DNA of 64,000 nt from Chitinophaga sp. H8 (GCF_040567655.1 NZ_JBEXAC010000002.1:1736001-1800000), one strand, 5' to 3'. Shown: positions 46,396 through 56,242, numbered from the stretch's first letter. The notes: generated by a model not told the origin, from the sequence alone. Numbers and translations are program-made.

Positions 46396-46430
46396 CAAAA
46401 CAACTTTTACATCATTAAAAAATCACCAAC

Positions 46431-46598
46431 ATGCAAACATTAAATAATGCACAGGAAATGAACCTGCAACCCCTGAATGAAATAGAATTGCTGGAAATCG
46501 AAGGTGGCGTAATGCCGGATAAAGATGGCAGAGGATGTACTGAACATGGATTGCCAATATTGTTTCAACCGCCTTTCACCTTCCCAACAGGTTTTTAA
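46431..46598 (+). CDS. GG-leader peptide C
   Basis: 55 aa. Canonical leader of 26 residues ending NLQPLNEIELLEIEGG, with Ile/Leu at -4, -7, -12 and -15 from the cleavage site. Core of 29 residues begins VMPDKDGRGCTEHG and ends LPILFQPPFTFPTGF; it is Pro/Phe-rich, with a single Cys, and unlike A and B. Could be a pheromone or another bacteriocin. 39 bases before peptide D. Confidence 0.8.
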   Translation: MQTLNNAQEMNLQPLNEIELLEIEGGVMPDKDGRGCTEHGLPILFQPPFTFPTGF

Positions 46599-46637
46599 TT
46601 ATACCGTTTATTGTTTTACCCTTAAATATTATTTGCA

Positions 46638-46802
46638 ATGAAAACATTAACAGATCTGCAGCAATTAAATCTGCAACCTATGAGCGAAACAGAATTACAA
46701 CATACCGATGGCGGTGGACTGCTGTGGGAAGTTGGAAAAAGACTGCTTAAAGAAGCAATTCGTGAAATTGGTGAACATCTGTCACCAAGACCGATTGTGT
46801 AA
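46638..46802 (+). CDS. GG-leader peptide D
   Basis: 54 aa. Leader of 26 residues ending LNLQPMSETELQHTDGG, with Leu -7, Met -12 and Leu -15. Core of 28 residues, starting GLLWEVGKRLLKEAIREIGE, plots as a clean amphipathic helix with mixed charges, then HLSPRPIV. No Cys. Looks like a helical antimicrobial or signal peptide. Its transcript ends at a strong hairpin. Confidence 0.8.
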   Translation: MKTLTDLQQLNLQPMSETELQHTDGGGLLWEVGKRLLKEAIREIGEHLSPRPIV

Positions 46803-46851
46803 TATCGCAATGAAGAGAATCCTCCCTTCGTATACAAAGGGATAGGTTGAA

Positions 46852-46883
46852 AACGGGCCAGCTCGGATAAGAGCTGGCCCGTT
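46852..46883 (+). terminator. Terminator after the peptide cassette
   Basis: Perfect 13-bp stem AACGGGCCAGCTC / GAGCTGGCCCGTT with a 6-base loop, followed by TTATTATATA. It marks the end of the bacteriocin-like locus. Confidence 0.85.
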
Positions 46884-47001
46884 TATTATATAAATATCAG
46901 GGTGTTAAGATGATAGAGGTGCTTATGCCGTTCCTCAAATACAGTGCTTGTTTGCATATATAAACTGCTTTTATTTATATTTACGGTTAAACATTGGGTG
47001 T

Positions 47002-47550
47002 TTGAAGCAGTTGCCGGATATAGCTTTGTTGGAACTAATACAGGTGGCAGATGACAGGGCCGCTTTTGATGAGTTATACCGCCGTTATTGGCGCAAGCTA
47101 TATATGGCTGCCTACGCAAAACTGCAAAATGATGCAGATGCCAAAGATTGTTTGCAGGACGTATTTGTTGCTTTGTGGCATAAGCGAAAGGAAATCAATA
47201 TCCATAGCAGTGCCGAGGCATATTTATATGTGGCCCTCAAATACCGCGTATTAAACCTGATCAGAAGCCGTAATAACTATGGACGGCACCTGGACCTTTT
47301 CGCTGCCATTCCTCCCGGCGCTATGCAGGCGGCAGACGATCGGTTGGCACTCCAGGAAATACAACAGCTGATACGGGTTGCTATTGCCGAGATGCCCGAA
47401 AAAATGAGGGAAATATATCTGTTAAGCCGTCAGCAGGAACTGGGTATTGCAGATATGGCAAAACAACTTGGCCTTTCCGCTCAAACGATAAAGAACCAGA
47501 TCAGTAACGCTTTGCGCCGGATTAAGGCCAAACTTTCCGGACAAGTCTGA
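47002..47550 (+). CDS. ECF sigma factor
   Basis: 182 aa from a TTG at 47002 (MKQLPDIALLELIQ); the frame is open to 46948, but the N-terminus before Leu-Lys-Gln does not look like protein. Region 2 has AKDCLQDVFVALWHKRKEIN, region 4 has LGLSAQTIKNQISNALRRIK. No hydrophobic tail, unlike the other three sigma factors in the window. Head of the first SusC/SusD unit, with its FecR 78 bases downstream. Confidence 0.92.
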   Translation: MKQLPDIALLELIQVADDRAAFDELYRRYWRKLYMAAYAKLQNDADAKDCLQDVFVALWHKRKEINIHSSAEAYLYVALKYRVLNLIRSRNNYGRHLDLFAAIPPGAMQAADDRLALQEIQQLIRVAIAEMPEKMREIYLLSRQQELGIADMAKQLGLSAQTIKNQISNALRRIKAKLSGQV

Positions 47551-47628
47551 GGCTACTCAAAATTTTTTTCTTTTCTTATGGTACCTCCCCCTTTTACAGG
47601 TGTCTTTAATAATGTAAACGGTTAAAGC

Positions 47629-48597
47629 GTGGATGCGAAAGATAACATAGTGCAGATCCTTCAGAAGCTGGAAACCGGAACCTGTACTCCACAAGAACTG
47701 GAACGGTTGCATGCCTGGTTTGATGCCGGCGGCGAACCGTCCACACTGGTATCCGGTGATGCTACCCTGCAATTGCAGGAAGAGATACTGCATGCCATAC
47801 ATCAACAAATGGAGCCAGGAGCAACCCTGGAGGAACCATTACCTAAGGTAGTGGCTATAAAAAAATGGTGGTGGGCAGCTGCGGCAGTACTGGTTGGGGG
47901 ATTGTTGATGGGTGCGTACTTCTACCTTAACAACTGGAAGCAGGAAGGACATATGATCATCGTGGAAGTGGCGGCAGGTGAACAACAGGAGATCTTATTA
48001 CCGGATAGTACAAAGGTATGGCTCAATGCAGGGGCCAGATTGGAATACCCGGAAAAGTTTGGGGACAGCCGTAAGGTAAGCCTCAGCGGACAAGGGTTTT
48101 TTGAAGTAAAACAGGATGCCAGCAAGCCGTTTGAAGTGAAAACCATGGAGCTGAACGTATTGGTGCTGGGCACTTCGTTCGATATCAAGGCTTATCCTAC
48201 ACTGGATGAAGCGCAGGTAACTGTAAAAACGGGAGCAGTAAAAGTGCTGCATCAGCAGGAAGGGCTGGATGTACTGAATGCTGGTGATCAGCTGATATTC
48301 AGCAGGGCAGCGCAACAATTCATGAAAACCAAAGTAGACGACCAACAGATAAATGAATGGGCTAGCGGCATGATCAGCCTGTCGCAGGCAGGATTTGCCG
48401 AACTGGCGCTAACGCTGGAAAACCAATATGGTGTAAGAATACGCTATAATCCGGCAGAAATGAAAAAGGATGAATATACCCTGCGCTGTAGTAAACAGCT
48501 GTCTGTAAGGCAGGTGCTGGACATTATTAACAGCATCCACCCTATTCAGTACGATATTCAGGGGAGTGATATTACCATCCATCGAAAGAACTATTAA
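47629..48597 (+). CDS. FecR-type anti-sigma factor
   Basis: 322 aa from a GTG start. N-terminal anti-sigma part (ILQKLETGTCTPQELERL), membrane helix (~83-102, WWWAAAAVLVGGLLMGAYFY), periplasmic FecR domain (ILLPDSTKVWLNAGARLEYP, VSLSGQGFFEVK) and C-terminal DUF4974 (~250-320). Controls the sigma factor just upstream; the SusC below has the STN domain needed to signal to it. Confidence 0.95.
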   Translation: MDAKDNIVQILQKLETGTCTPQELERLHAWFDAGGEPSTLVSGDATLQLQEEILHAIHQQMEPGATLEEPLPKVVAIKKWWWAAAAVLVGGLLMGAYFYLNNWKQEGHMIIVEVAAGEQQEILLPDSTKVWLNAGARLEYPEKFGDSRKVSLSGQGFFEVKQDASKPFEVKTMELNVLVLGTSFDIKAYPTLDEAQVTVKTGAVKVLHQQEGLDVLNAGDQLIFSRAAQQFMKTKVDDQQINEWASGMISLSQAGFAELALTLENQYGVRIRYNPAEMKKDEYTLRCSKQLSVRQVLDIINSIHPIQYDIQGSDITIHRKNY

Positions 48598-48752
48598 TAG
48601 CCTTATATAAAAGCATATTCTCCGTTAGCGGCAGCATAGGCCACTATAAAGGGAATACTATGCACATCCGCCTTTGCCGGTTGCAGCTGGTAAAGAATTG
48701 GAAACACTTATTTGAAATCCGGTCATCCTGTTTCTGTTTGACCCTTACAAAA

Positions 48753-48782
48753 AAACCGTATCTGTTGCAGCAGACACGGTTT
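48753..48782. terminator. Hairpin between FecR and SusC genes
   Basis: AAACCGTATCTG (48753-48764) pairs with CAGACACGGTTT (48771-48782) with one mismatch and a 6-base loop. It may end the sigma-FecR transcript and separate it from the SusC operon, which starts 93 bases later. Confidence 0.65.
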
Positions 48783-48874
48783 ATCAGATAATTTATACAA
48801 CAGTCAAGGTGTTTTGGAGCACGCTTGATGGCTGTCGTATGCTTTTAGTTTAACACTAAAAATCAACCAAATAT

Positions 48875-51800
48875 ATGCAAAAATCGCTTACGCTAACCTT
48901 TATCCGGCGCCTTATGAGATGGAGTGCATTGGTCGTAATTTGTATCACTTGTAGTTTTAGCCTGCTTTTAGCAAGCAATGGCTATAGTCAGCTATTAACG
49001 CAAGTGAAGGTTACTGCCACTTTCGAGAACGAATCATTGGAGTCATGTATCAAAAAACTGGGAGGTACTTACCATATCTCTTTTGGATACGACCACCAGG
49101 AACTGCAACGCTACCACATCAAAAAGTTACGCTTTGTGGATGATCCACTTAATAAAGTCATACATACATTATTGCAAAATACCAACCTCACTTTCTCAGA
49201 AAAAAATGGAGTAGTACTAATTGTAAACCAACCACCCATTCCAGCAGCTATTGTACAGCAACCAGCTCCGGGAAGGTTGAAAGGACTGGTTACAGAAGCC
49301 GGTACCGGAACTCCTATACCAGGGGTTTCTGTAAAACTGGTGGGAACAAAAAAGATGTGTGCAACGAATGAAAAAGGCGGTTATGAAATGATTGTTCCTG
49401 CTGGTAACTATGCAGTACAGTTTTCCTTTATTGGTTATAAAGGAGAAGTGAAAAATAGCGTTAAGGTAATACCTGCTACTGTTGTATCCTGTGATGCTAT
49501 GCTTACCGTAGAGGCATCCCGCCTATTAGAGGCAGTCGTAATAGGGTACGGTGTGCAGGAAAGACGCAGCTTACTGGGATCTGTAGGTAGTTACAAACCA
49601 TCGGAAGAGAATGGACAATTACCATTATCTATTGATCAGGCTATGGTAGGAAAAATACCAGGTGTATTTATTGCTCCTTCCAGTGGTATACCTGGTGCTG
49701 CCAGTGCTATTACCATTCGGGGGCTCAGTACACTTAACAGCAAGGGAAATTCCCCGCTGTTTGTGGTGGATGGGGTGCCTGTCTATGGAATTGACAGAGA
49801 CCGTAATACGGTCAACTACAGAAATGGTAGCACGGATGGGTTTTCCTATGGTGGCAACCAGGTGGTGAATGATTATACCCAGCCTTCTTCATTTGAAAAG
49901 AATCCCCTGGCTACCCTTAACCCCAATGATATTGAATCCATAGAAGTACTGAAAGATGCTTATTCTACTGCTATTTACGGCTCCCGGGGGGCTGCTGGCG
50001 TCATTTTAATTACTACTAAAAAAGGAGCACGTGGAAAAATGCGCATAGATGCACAGATAAGTACTTCTTTTAATCGCCCCCGTAAGTTGCCGAAACTCAT
50101 GACCGGCGATCAGTATGCAGATTTTTATACCAACCTTTTCAACCAGAAAAAAGATACGATGGCCTTCCCTAAAGGGGTAAATACCAATTGGCTGGATGAA
50201 GTAATCCGCACGGGTATTGGTACCAACGCACAGGTATCAATGAGTGGTGGTACGGATAAAACCAATTATTTCGTTAGCCTGGGATTTGACAGGGACCAGT
50301 CTTTTATTATCAATAATGATTTCTCCCGCTACCAGGGAAGGGTAAATATCGATAATCAGATTAGTAAAGCCTTAAAAGCCGGAGTAAACATGACCCTCAG
50401 TTATGCAGACAACAATGCATTAAACGCTCAAAGTGTATACCGGAATGCTATTCAGAAAGCGCCTAATATCGCGGTTATGGACAGTACAGGGAAGTACAAC
50501 TGGTTGTTCGGTAATAACCCTACAGGTCCCGAAAGTGCTACTAACCCGGTGGCAGAAGCTACCACAGGCAAGAATTTTTCAAGAGACAGCCGCGTACTGG
50601 GCAATCTGTATGCAGAACTGAAATTAACACCCTGGTTGGTAGTACATAGCGATTTTGGTACCGACTGGATCAATACGCGTTCCTTCAGCCGTATGATAGA
50701 ACGTCCCAGAGTAGTGGGAGGAATTGCTAATGAATCCTTACAGCAGATGTTAAAATGGGTGGTGAATAACCGCATAGAACTCAATAAAATGATAGGCGAT
50801 GATCACAGTGTCAGCGCCATGGTAGGACAAAGCTTCGAGAAATCGGTAGAATCTGTAAATGCGGTTACGGGTACAGGTTTCCTAAATGATGATGTGATGA
50901 GCATTGTGGCCGCAAAAGATAAACGGGTGGTGAATTCTGTGGAACAACGCTGGGCACAGCTGTCTTACCTGAGTCGCATTAACTACGAGTACAAACATCG
51001 TTACCTGGTTGGTATTACTTACCGGCTGGATGGTTCCTCCCGTTTCTCTGCTAATCATCGTTTTGTAGGATTCCCCTCTTTTGCATTGGGATGGGTACCC
51101 AGTCAAACTGAATGGTTGAAAAATGTAAAAGTAATTGATCAGCTGAAAGTGCGTGCGAGCGTAGGCTTTACAGGTACCGATGGCGGAAATGGATATTACG
51201 GTAACCAGGGACAATATATTATTAATGTAACAGGCGCTACATACGGCAACATTACAGGCATCGAAGTAAAACAGCCTACTAACCCTAACCTGGAATGGGA
51301 AAAAACGACGACCTATAACGCGGGGATGGACCTGTCTCTCCTGAATGGCAGGATCTCTGCTACCGTGGATTATTACCAGCGCCAGACAAAAAACGCCATC
51401 CTGTCGTCAGCTTTACCTGCTTTCATGGGCTTTACTACCCAGACACAAAACCTTGCCGATCTGAGTAATAAAGGAATTGAATTTTCTGTGATGAGCCAGA
51501 ATATTAATGGAAAACATTTCCAATGGTCCACTAATTTCAATATCTCCCGCAACAGAAATAAAATTGAAAAACTGCATAAAATAAGTGAAGATGATCTGGC
51601 CCGGCAAAATGAAATTGATGGTGGCCGCTTCTGGAAAACAGGTGGCTCTGCAACCACTTTTTATCTCTATGAATGGGGAGGTGTAAACCCGGAAAACGGG
51701 CAGCCTGTTTGGGTGGATAATACGGGTAAAACTTCCGAAGTGCCTATTCAAAAGCAGTTTCCCGATGCGCCCTATGTTCATCGTAAGAATATGGGAGATG

Positions 51801-52363
51801 CCATGCCTACTGTATTTGGTGGATTCGGAAATACATTTCAATACAAAGGGTTTGAACTGAATGCATTCTTTTCTTTCTCCGCTGGCAACAAGATTTATAA
51901 TGGTGCTAAGGCTGCGCTGTATAACTACCTGGGTAGTTCTTACACAGCTAATAATACCTACAATTTATCACCAGATTTGCTGAACTACTGGCAAAAGCCC
52001 GGCCAGATCACAGATATACCTGCGCTGATTAATAACTCTAATTTTTCTGATGTAGGTTTTGGCTCCTCCTACGATTATACACTGGACAGGCAAAACTCCC
52101 GTTTCCTCGAGGATGCTTCTTTCATAAAACTGAGATCCCTGTCCCTGTCATATAATTTTAATAAACAGCAGTTGAGAAAAATAACTTTCCTCTCTGCTCT
52201 GAAAATATTTGCGGAAGGTAATAACCTGTTGGTTATCTCAGGATATTCTGGCATTGATCCGGAAGTAAGTGCCTATGGCTCTTACGGGCTGAATATGGGA
52301 TTTGATGAACTGACAATGCCGGCACCGCGTACCTGGCGTTTTGGGGTAAAAGCATCTTTTTAA
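48875..52363 (+). CDS. SusC/RagA family TonB-linked outer-membrane protein with STN domain
   Basis: 1162 aa. Signal peptide (hydrophobic core ~15-33), STN domain (~48-118), carboxypeptidase-like domain (~130-215, GTGTPIPGVSVKLVG), plug with VVIGYGVQERRSLLGSVGS, ITIRGLSTLNSKGNSPLFVV and the SusC signature IESIEVLKDAYSTAIYGSRG, then the barrel ending TWRFGVKASF. Forms the import channel closed by the SusD lipoprotein that follows after 24 bases. The STN domain marks it as the signal transducer for the sigma/FecR pair. Confidence 0.96.
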   Translation: MQKSLTLTFIRRLMRWSALVVICITCSFSLLLASNGYSQLLTQVKVTATFENESLESCIKKLGGTYHISFGYDHQELQRYHIKKLRFVDDPLNKVIHTLLQNTNLTFSEKNGVVLIVNQPPIPAAIVQQPAPGRLKGLVTEAGTGTPIPGVSVKLVGTKKMCATNEKGGYEMIVPAGNYAVQFSFIGYKGEVKNSVKVIPATVVSCDAMLTVEASRLLEAVVIGYGVQERRSLLGSVGSYKPSEENGQLPLSIDQAMVGKIPGVFIAPSSGIPGAASAITIRGLSTLNSKGNSPLFVVDGVPVYGIDRDRNTVNYRNGSTDGFSYGGNQVVNDYTQPSSFEKNPLATLNPNDIESIEVLKDAYSTAIYGSRGAAGVILITTKKGARGKMRIDAQISTSFNRPRKLPKLMTGDQYADFYTNLFNQKKDTMAFPKGVNTNWLDEVIRTGIGTNAQVSMSGGTDKTNYFVSLGFDRDQSFIINNDFSRYQGRVNIDNQISKALKAGVNMTLSYADNNALNAQSVYRNAIQKAPNIAVMDSTGKYNWLFGNNPTGPESATNPVAEATTGKNFSRDSRVLGNLYAELKLTPWLVVHSDFGTDWINTRSFSRMIERPRVVGGIANESLQQMLKWVVNNRIELNKMIGDDHSVSAMVGQSFEKSVESVNAVTGTGFLNDDVMSIVAAKDKRVVNSVEQRWAQLSYLSRINYEYKHRYLVGITYRLDGSSRFSANHRFVGFPSFALGWVPSQTEWLKNVKVIDQLKVRASVGFTGTDGGNGYYGNQGQYIINVTGATYGNITGIEVKQPTNPNLEWEKTTTYNAGMDLSLLNGRISATVDYYQRQTKNAILSSALPAFMGFTTQTQNLADLSNKGIEFSVMSQNINGKHFQWSTNFNISRNRNKIEKLHKISEDDLARQNEIDGGRFWKTGGSATTFYLYEWGGVNPENGQPVWVDNTGKTSEVPIQKQFPDAPYVHRKNMGDAMPTVFGGFGNTFQYKGFELNAFFSFSAGNKIYNGAKAALYNYLGSSYTANNTYNLSPDLLNYWQKPGQITDIPALINNSNFSDVGFGSSYDYTLDRQNSRFLEDASFIKLRSLSLSYNFNKQQLRKITFLSALKIFAEGNNLLVISGYSGIDPEVSAYGSYGLNMGFDELTMPAPRTWRFGVKASF

Positions 52364-52387
52364 TATCAACAGCAAATAGGAAATAAT

Positions 52388-53785
52388 ATGAACAGCTATA
52401 AAAGACATATACATAACTATCTCCTGCCACTACTGCTACTACTGATGGGTACAGCTTGTAATAAACAACTGGATCTGAAACCGGAGAATACAATGGTGGA
52501 ATCTGAATTGTTGAAAAATGAAGGTACCACAGAAAGTTTTCTGGGAGATACTTACCTGCAGTTGATGGCAGCTTGCGGAGGCAATGCATTTACTTTGCCC
52601 GACTTTTCAGCAGCTACTGCTAAAGGATATGATAACGCCATTGTTTCCGGTGATGTAGATCCCCGTGATAAGAATTACTATGGTCTGTGGGATCAACCCT
52701 ATAAAACGATCAACCAGGCGAATGTGATCATTACCCAATTGGGAAAGTATGCCACCTTTGATAAAACCAGACAACAGGGATTTATCGCTGAAGCAAAGTT
52801 TATCCGCGCAATGGCATATCTGCAATTGCTGGAAATGTATGGAGATGGTGCACTGCAAAACAAACCGGAAAATATGGGGGTGCCGTTGCGCCTGGAATCT
52901 TTTGAGGGTTATGATGGCTCCCAGATTATTCCCCGGGCTACTAATGGCGCTGTTTATACACAAATCATAAAAGATCTCGATGAGGCAATTGCTGTGCTGC
53001 CTGCCGACCGGAAAGATGCACTGGACCAGGGAAGCAGAGCTACCCGTGGTGCTGCCAATGCGCTGGCAGCCAGAGTAAGTCTTTATGAAGGAAAGTATGA
53101 TAAAGCAGCCACCTATGCGGCGGCGGCCATGGAGGGCAACAGGTATCAGCTGGCATCCTCATTTGAAGAACTATGGCCCAATCATGCGGAAGGGGGTGGA
53201 AGGTATCCGATCAATAAAGAAGTGCTGTTTGCATTTCCGGAAAGTTTTAATAACACCAACCGCTATAATGATAGCCACGGTATCTATTATATCTATTACA
53301 CACCGGAAGCTGGTTTTATGAGTACCTATCAGGCTACTGATGAGCGTGCTACTGAATTGATGGTGCTTGGGCCCCTGGGAATAGATGCCATGCGCAAGTT
53401 TACAGATCCGAACACGAGGGATAATGTAACAATGATCCGCCTGGCAGAGGTAATGCTCACCCGGGCGGAAGCATTGGCGCGTAAGGATGGCGTGAATGCA
53501 ATATCTGTTGGATTGCTGAACGAGGTATATGCCCGTGCGTTTACAAAATCTCCGGTGCCGAAAGTGTATACTGCTGCTGACTTTCCTAATGCGCAAGCAC
53601 TGATAGACCGTATCCTGCAGGAACGCAAATGGGAACTGGCATTTGAAGGGTTTGCCCGCTATGATGCCATCCGCACTGGCAAACGCCCTAATCCGCTGAT
53701 GCCGCCGGAAAAGTTTTACCTGCCGGTACCACAACGGGAAATTGATGTCACCAATGGCCTGATTAAACAAAGCCCCGGCTTTTAA
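52388..53785 (+). CDS. RagB/SusD family nutrient-binding lipoprotein
   Basis: 465 aa. Lipoprotein signal with Cys after LLLMGTA, then the SusD N-terminal part (LDLKPENTMVESELLKNEGT), TPR-like helices with EAKFIRAMAYLQLLEMYGDG, and the C-terminal SusD segment RILQERKWELAFEGFARYDA ending LPVPQREIDVTNGLIKQSPG. Lid of the SusC channel. At 465 residues it is somewhat shorter than most SusD proteins, consistent with a smaller ligand. 15 bases before the first TlpA gene. Confidence 0.95.
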   Translation: MNSYKRHIHNYLLPLLLLLMGTACNKQLDLKPENTMVESELLKNEGTTESFLGDTYLQLMAACGGNAFTLPDFSAATAKGYDNAIVSGDVDPRDKNYYGLWDQPYKTINQANVIITQLGKYATFDKTRQQGFIAEAKFIRAMAYLQLLEMYGDGALQNKPENMGVPLRLESFEGYDGSQIIPRATNGAVYTQIIKDLDEAIAVLPADRKDALDQGSRATRGAANALAARVSLYEGKYDKAATYAAAAMEGNRYQLASSFEELWPNHAEGGGRYPINKEVLFAFPESFNNTNRYNDSHGIYYIYYTPEAGFMSTYQATDERATELMVLGPLGIDAMRKFTDPNTRDNVTMIRLAEVMLTRAEALARKDGVNAISVGLLNEVYARAFTKSPVPKVYTAADFPNAQALIDRILQERKWELAFEGFARYDAIRTGKRPNPLMPPEKFYLPVPQREIDVTNGLIKQSPGF

Positions 53786-53800
53786 ACCAGTTAAATAAAA

Positions 53801-55027
53801 ATGCATAATATGAAAACGTTGATCGCAGGAACTGCACTACTCCTTGCTTCTTTGAGTAGTACCGCACAACAACAGGTGGTGTTAAAAGGAACGGTAACGG
53901 GCGACCTGAAAGGAAATAATAAAATGTATTTCTACACCCGTACCATGAATGATTCCGCTATCATTGAAAACGGACAATATACCTACAGCTTTACGTTTGA
54001 AGAACCGGTAAACATTATGCTGCTGCCCGAATATGTGAAGACCCAGCGAATGATGTATGTGCCTTTCGGTATTTTGTTTGATCAGCCAGCTACCTATACT
54101 ATTACTACGGATATAGAAAAAGGAATGGAATCTTCTGTGGTAAAAGGAACAGAAACCGTTGAGCTGTTGGGGGCCTATGATAAGCAGAAAAAGGCTGCCT
54201 GGAAAAAGATCAGCGAAGCCCTGAGTACCGAATTTGGGCAGCCATGGATGCAGGAAGATAATCCCCGCTATCCAGAGTTTGAAAAACGCCAGCAGGCACT
54301 GCAGCAACAATACCTGGTACCTGTTCTGGAGAAACTCGTAAAAGAGCATCCCGGATCTTATGCAGCTGCTTATACCTTACAGAGTGATGGCCGAAGTGCT
54401 TTAACTACTGCTCAGCAGGAACGGATGTATGGCATGCTGTCAAAAAAAATGCAGGCATCTAAATCGGGAAAGGATTTTTATAACTACATACAAGGCGTGA
54501 AAAATTCTGCTGTAGGAAAAAAGATAAAGGATTTTACCTTGCCGGATCCACAAGACCAGAATTTTACATTCTCCAGCCTGAAAGGAAAGTACATCCTGAT
54601 AGATTTCTGGGCCAGCTGGTGCGCTCCCTGCCGCCAATCCTTTCCCCGTATGAGAGAGGTATACAGTGCTTATAAAGACAAGAACTTTGAAATCCTCAGT
54701 ATTTCCATTGATCAAAGTAAACCTGATTGGCTGAAGGCGGTGAAACAGGAAAACAACCCCTGGCCTCAGGTGTTGGACAATAAAAGCATCTCTGCTTCCG
54801 GATTCGCAATAACCGGAGTGCCTACCACTTTTCTGATTGGACCGGATGGAAAAATTGTGATGAAGGAAGTGGGATTTGATCCTAACGGAAATGGGACTAT
54901 GGAACAAAAACTGGCTGCCATCTTCGGATCGGCAGTGCCGGTAAAGGAGGAAAAAGCAACGAAACAACCTGATACACCAAAACAAGGGGAGGCGGTAAAA
55001 GCTATTCCCATGACACTTATGCAATAG
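53801..55027 (+). CDS. TlpA-like thioredoxin-domain protein with DUF4369
   Basis: 408 aa (an ATG nine bases later, MKTLIAGTALLL, is equally likely). Signal peptide ending SSTAQQ, DUF4369-type beta domain (~25-120), linker helices, then an AhpC-TSA/TlpA thioredoxin domain (~235-375) with KYILIDFWASWCAPCRQSFP (active CxxC = CAPC) and the TGVPTTFLIGPDG cis-Pro region. A Lys/Glu/Pro-rich tail follows. Periplasmic disulfide reductase or thiol-redox protein; here it belongs to the SusCD operon. Confidence 0.94.
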   Translation: MHNMKTLIAGTALLLASLSSTAQQQVVLKGTVTGDLKGNNKMYFYTRTMNDSAIIENGQYTYSFTFEEPVNIMLLPEYVKTQRMMYVPFGILFDQPATYTITTDIEKGMESSVVKGTETVELLGAYDKQKKAAWKKISEALSTEFGQPWMQEDNPRYPEFEKRQQALQQQYLVPVLEKLVKEHPGSYAAAYTLQSDGRSALTTAQQERMYGMLSKKMQASKSGKDFYNYIQGVKNSAVGKKIKDFTLPDPQDQNFTFSSLKGKYILIDFWASWCAPCRQSFPRMREVYSAYKDKNFEILSISIDQSKPDWLKAVKQENNPWPQVLDNKSISASGFAITGVPTTFLIGPDGKIVMKEVGFDPNGNGTMEQKLAAIFGSAVPVKEEKATKQPDTPKQGEAVKAIPMTLMQ

Positions 55028-55066
55028 TTAATTATTTTTTAAAACATAAATACCATCGATACGGAA

Positions 55067-56242
55067 ATGAAACATCTTAAACGGATTACCGGCTGTAAGG
55101 CCATTGCATTATTACTGTTGGCAGGCCTGAGCGCCACCGCCCAACAGCCTAAAAAATATATCACGGTAAGTGGTAAAATTAAGTTTCCTCCTCCGGCAGA
55201 ACATCAGGCCAAATTCCCTTTCCTGGTTCAAAAACAAGGGGATGACGGCCGTATCACACTGGATACCATTCATCTGAAGCCTGATGGAACATACAGTGTA
55301 AAACTGGATGCTACCCGCCCGCAATTCTATATACTGAATGAGTTTGAGTGGGACCGTCTAACTGTTTGGGCTAATAAAGATGACCTCCGTATTGATTTCA
55401 GAGGGGAGGATACCGCGAAGATAAAAATCAAAAACCCACCTTACGTCTTTATTGAAGGTAGCCAGGAAAATAACTTCCTGAATGATATCAACTTTATGAA
55501 CTATCGCAACTATCAGGCTACCATTGCTATCAGCCAGTTGCAATATAAAGCATCTAAGGCCAATGATACGGCATTGGCACGTCAGCTGGGAGAACACATG
55601 ATGTGGCTGTATGATGATATGGACCAACGGGTAAAGCTGGCAATACGTATGAATCAACACTCTCCGGTAGTATTATATGGACTGGATTTTATATCTCCCC
55701 GCAAGGATAAAGTATTTATCCAGGAACAGGTAGACCGCCTGGCAAAAAAATATCCCTGGTTTAAGGAAGTACAGGAAAAGAAAGCAAGCATGGCCAAAGC
55801 GGAAGCTATCGCCAAAAAAACAGCTATCGGAGCGCCTGCTATGGAGTTTACACAGAATGATGTAAATGGAAAACCAATAAAGTTATCAGACTACAAAGGT
55901 AAATATGTATTAGTGGATTTCTGGGCCAGCTGGTGCGGCCCCTGCCGTGCGGAAAATCCCAATGTGCTGGAAAACTATGAAAAGTATCACGATAAAGGCT
56001 TTGAAATACTGGGCGTATCCCTGGATGATAAAAAGGAAAACTGGGTAAAGGCGATCAAGGATGATGGGCTTACCTGGCAACACGTGAGTGATCTTAAAGG
56101 TTGGAAAAATGAAGTGGCCAAACAATATAACATCCGGGCTGTACCCAGCAATTTCCTGCTCGATAAGGAAGGTAAGATCATTGCCGTAAATCTGAGAGCA
56201 GAAGACCTGGGCAAGAAACTGGCAGAGATCTATGATAAATAA
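55067..56242 (+). CDS. Second TlpA-like thioredoxin-domain protein
   Basis: 391 aa. Signal peptide ending SATAQQ, N-terminal beta domain with YITVSGKIKFPPP, helical middle and C-terminal thioredoxin domain (~255-390) with LVDFWASWCGPCRAENPNVL (CGPC) and YNIRAVPSNFLLDKEG. Paralogous in architecture to the gene 39 bases upstream but with a different active-site dipeptide, so probably a different redox potential or partner. Co-transcribed. Confidence 0.94.
   Translation: MKHLKRITGCKAIALLLLAGLSATAQQPKKYITVSGKIKFPPPAEHQAKFPFLVQKQGDDGRITLDTIHLKPDGTYSVKLDATRPQFYILNEFEWDRLTVWANKDDLRIDFRGEDTAKIKIKNPPYVFIEGSQENNFLNDINFMNYRNYQATIAISQLQYKASKANDTALARQLGEHMMWLYDDMDQRVKLAIRMNQHSPVVLYGLDFISPRKDKVFIQEQVDRLAKKYPWFKEVQEKKASMAKAEAIAKKTAIGAPAMEFTQNDVNGKPIKLSDYKGKYVLVDFWASWCGPCRAENPNVLENYEKYHDKGFEILGVSLDDKKENWVKAIKDDGLTWQHVSDLKGWKNEVAKQYNIRAVPSNFLLDKEGKIIAVNLRAEDLGKKLAEIYDK

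Noticed and set aside
41077..46802. Lanthipeptide or other modified RiPP interpretation of the peptide genes
   Set aside because: No LanB/LanC/LanM, radical SAM or YcaO gene is present, and the A/B cores have almost no Cys, Ser or Thr to modify.
46622..46837. Minus-strand open frame opposite peptide D
   Set aside because: Ser/Cys-rich and without a recognisable family; the plus strand carries a canonical GG-leader peptide.
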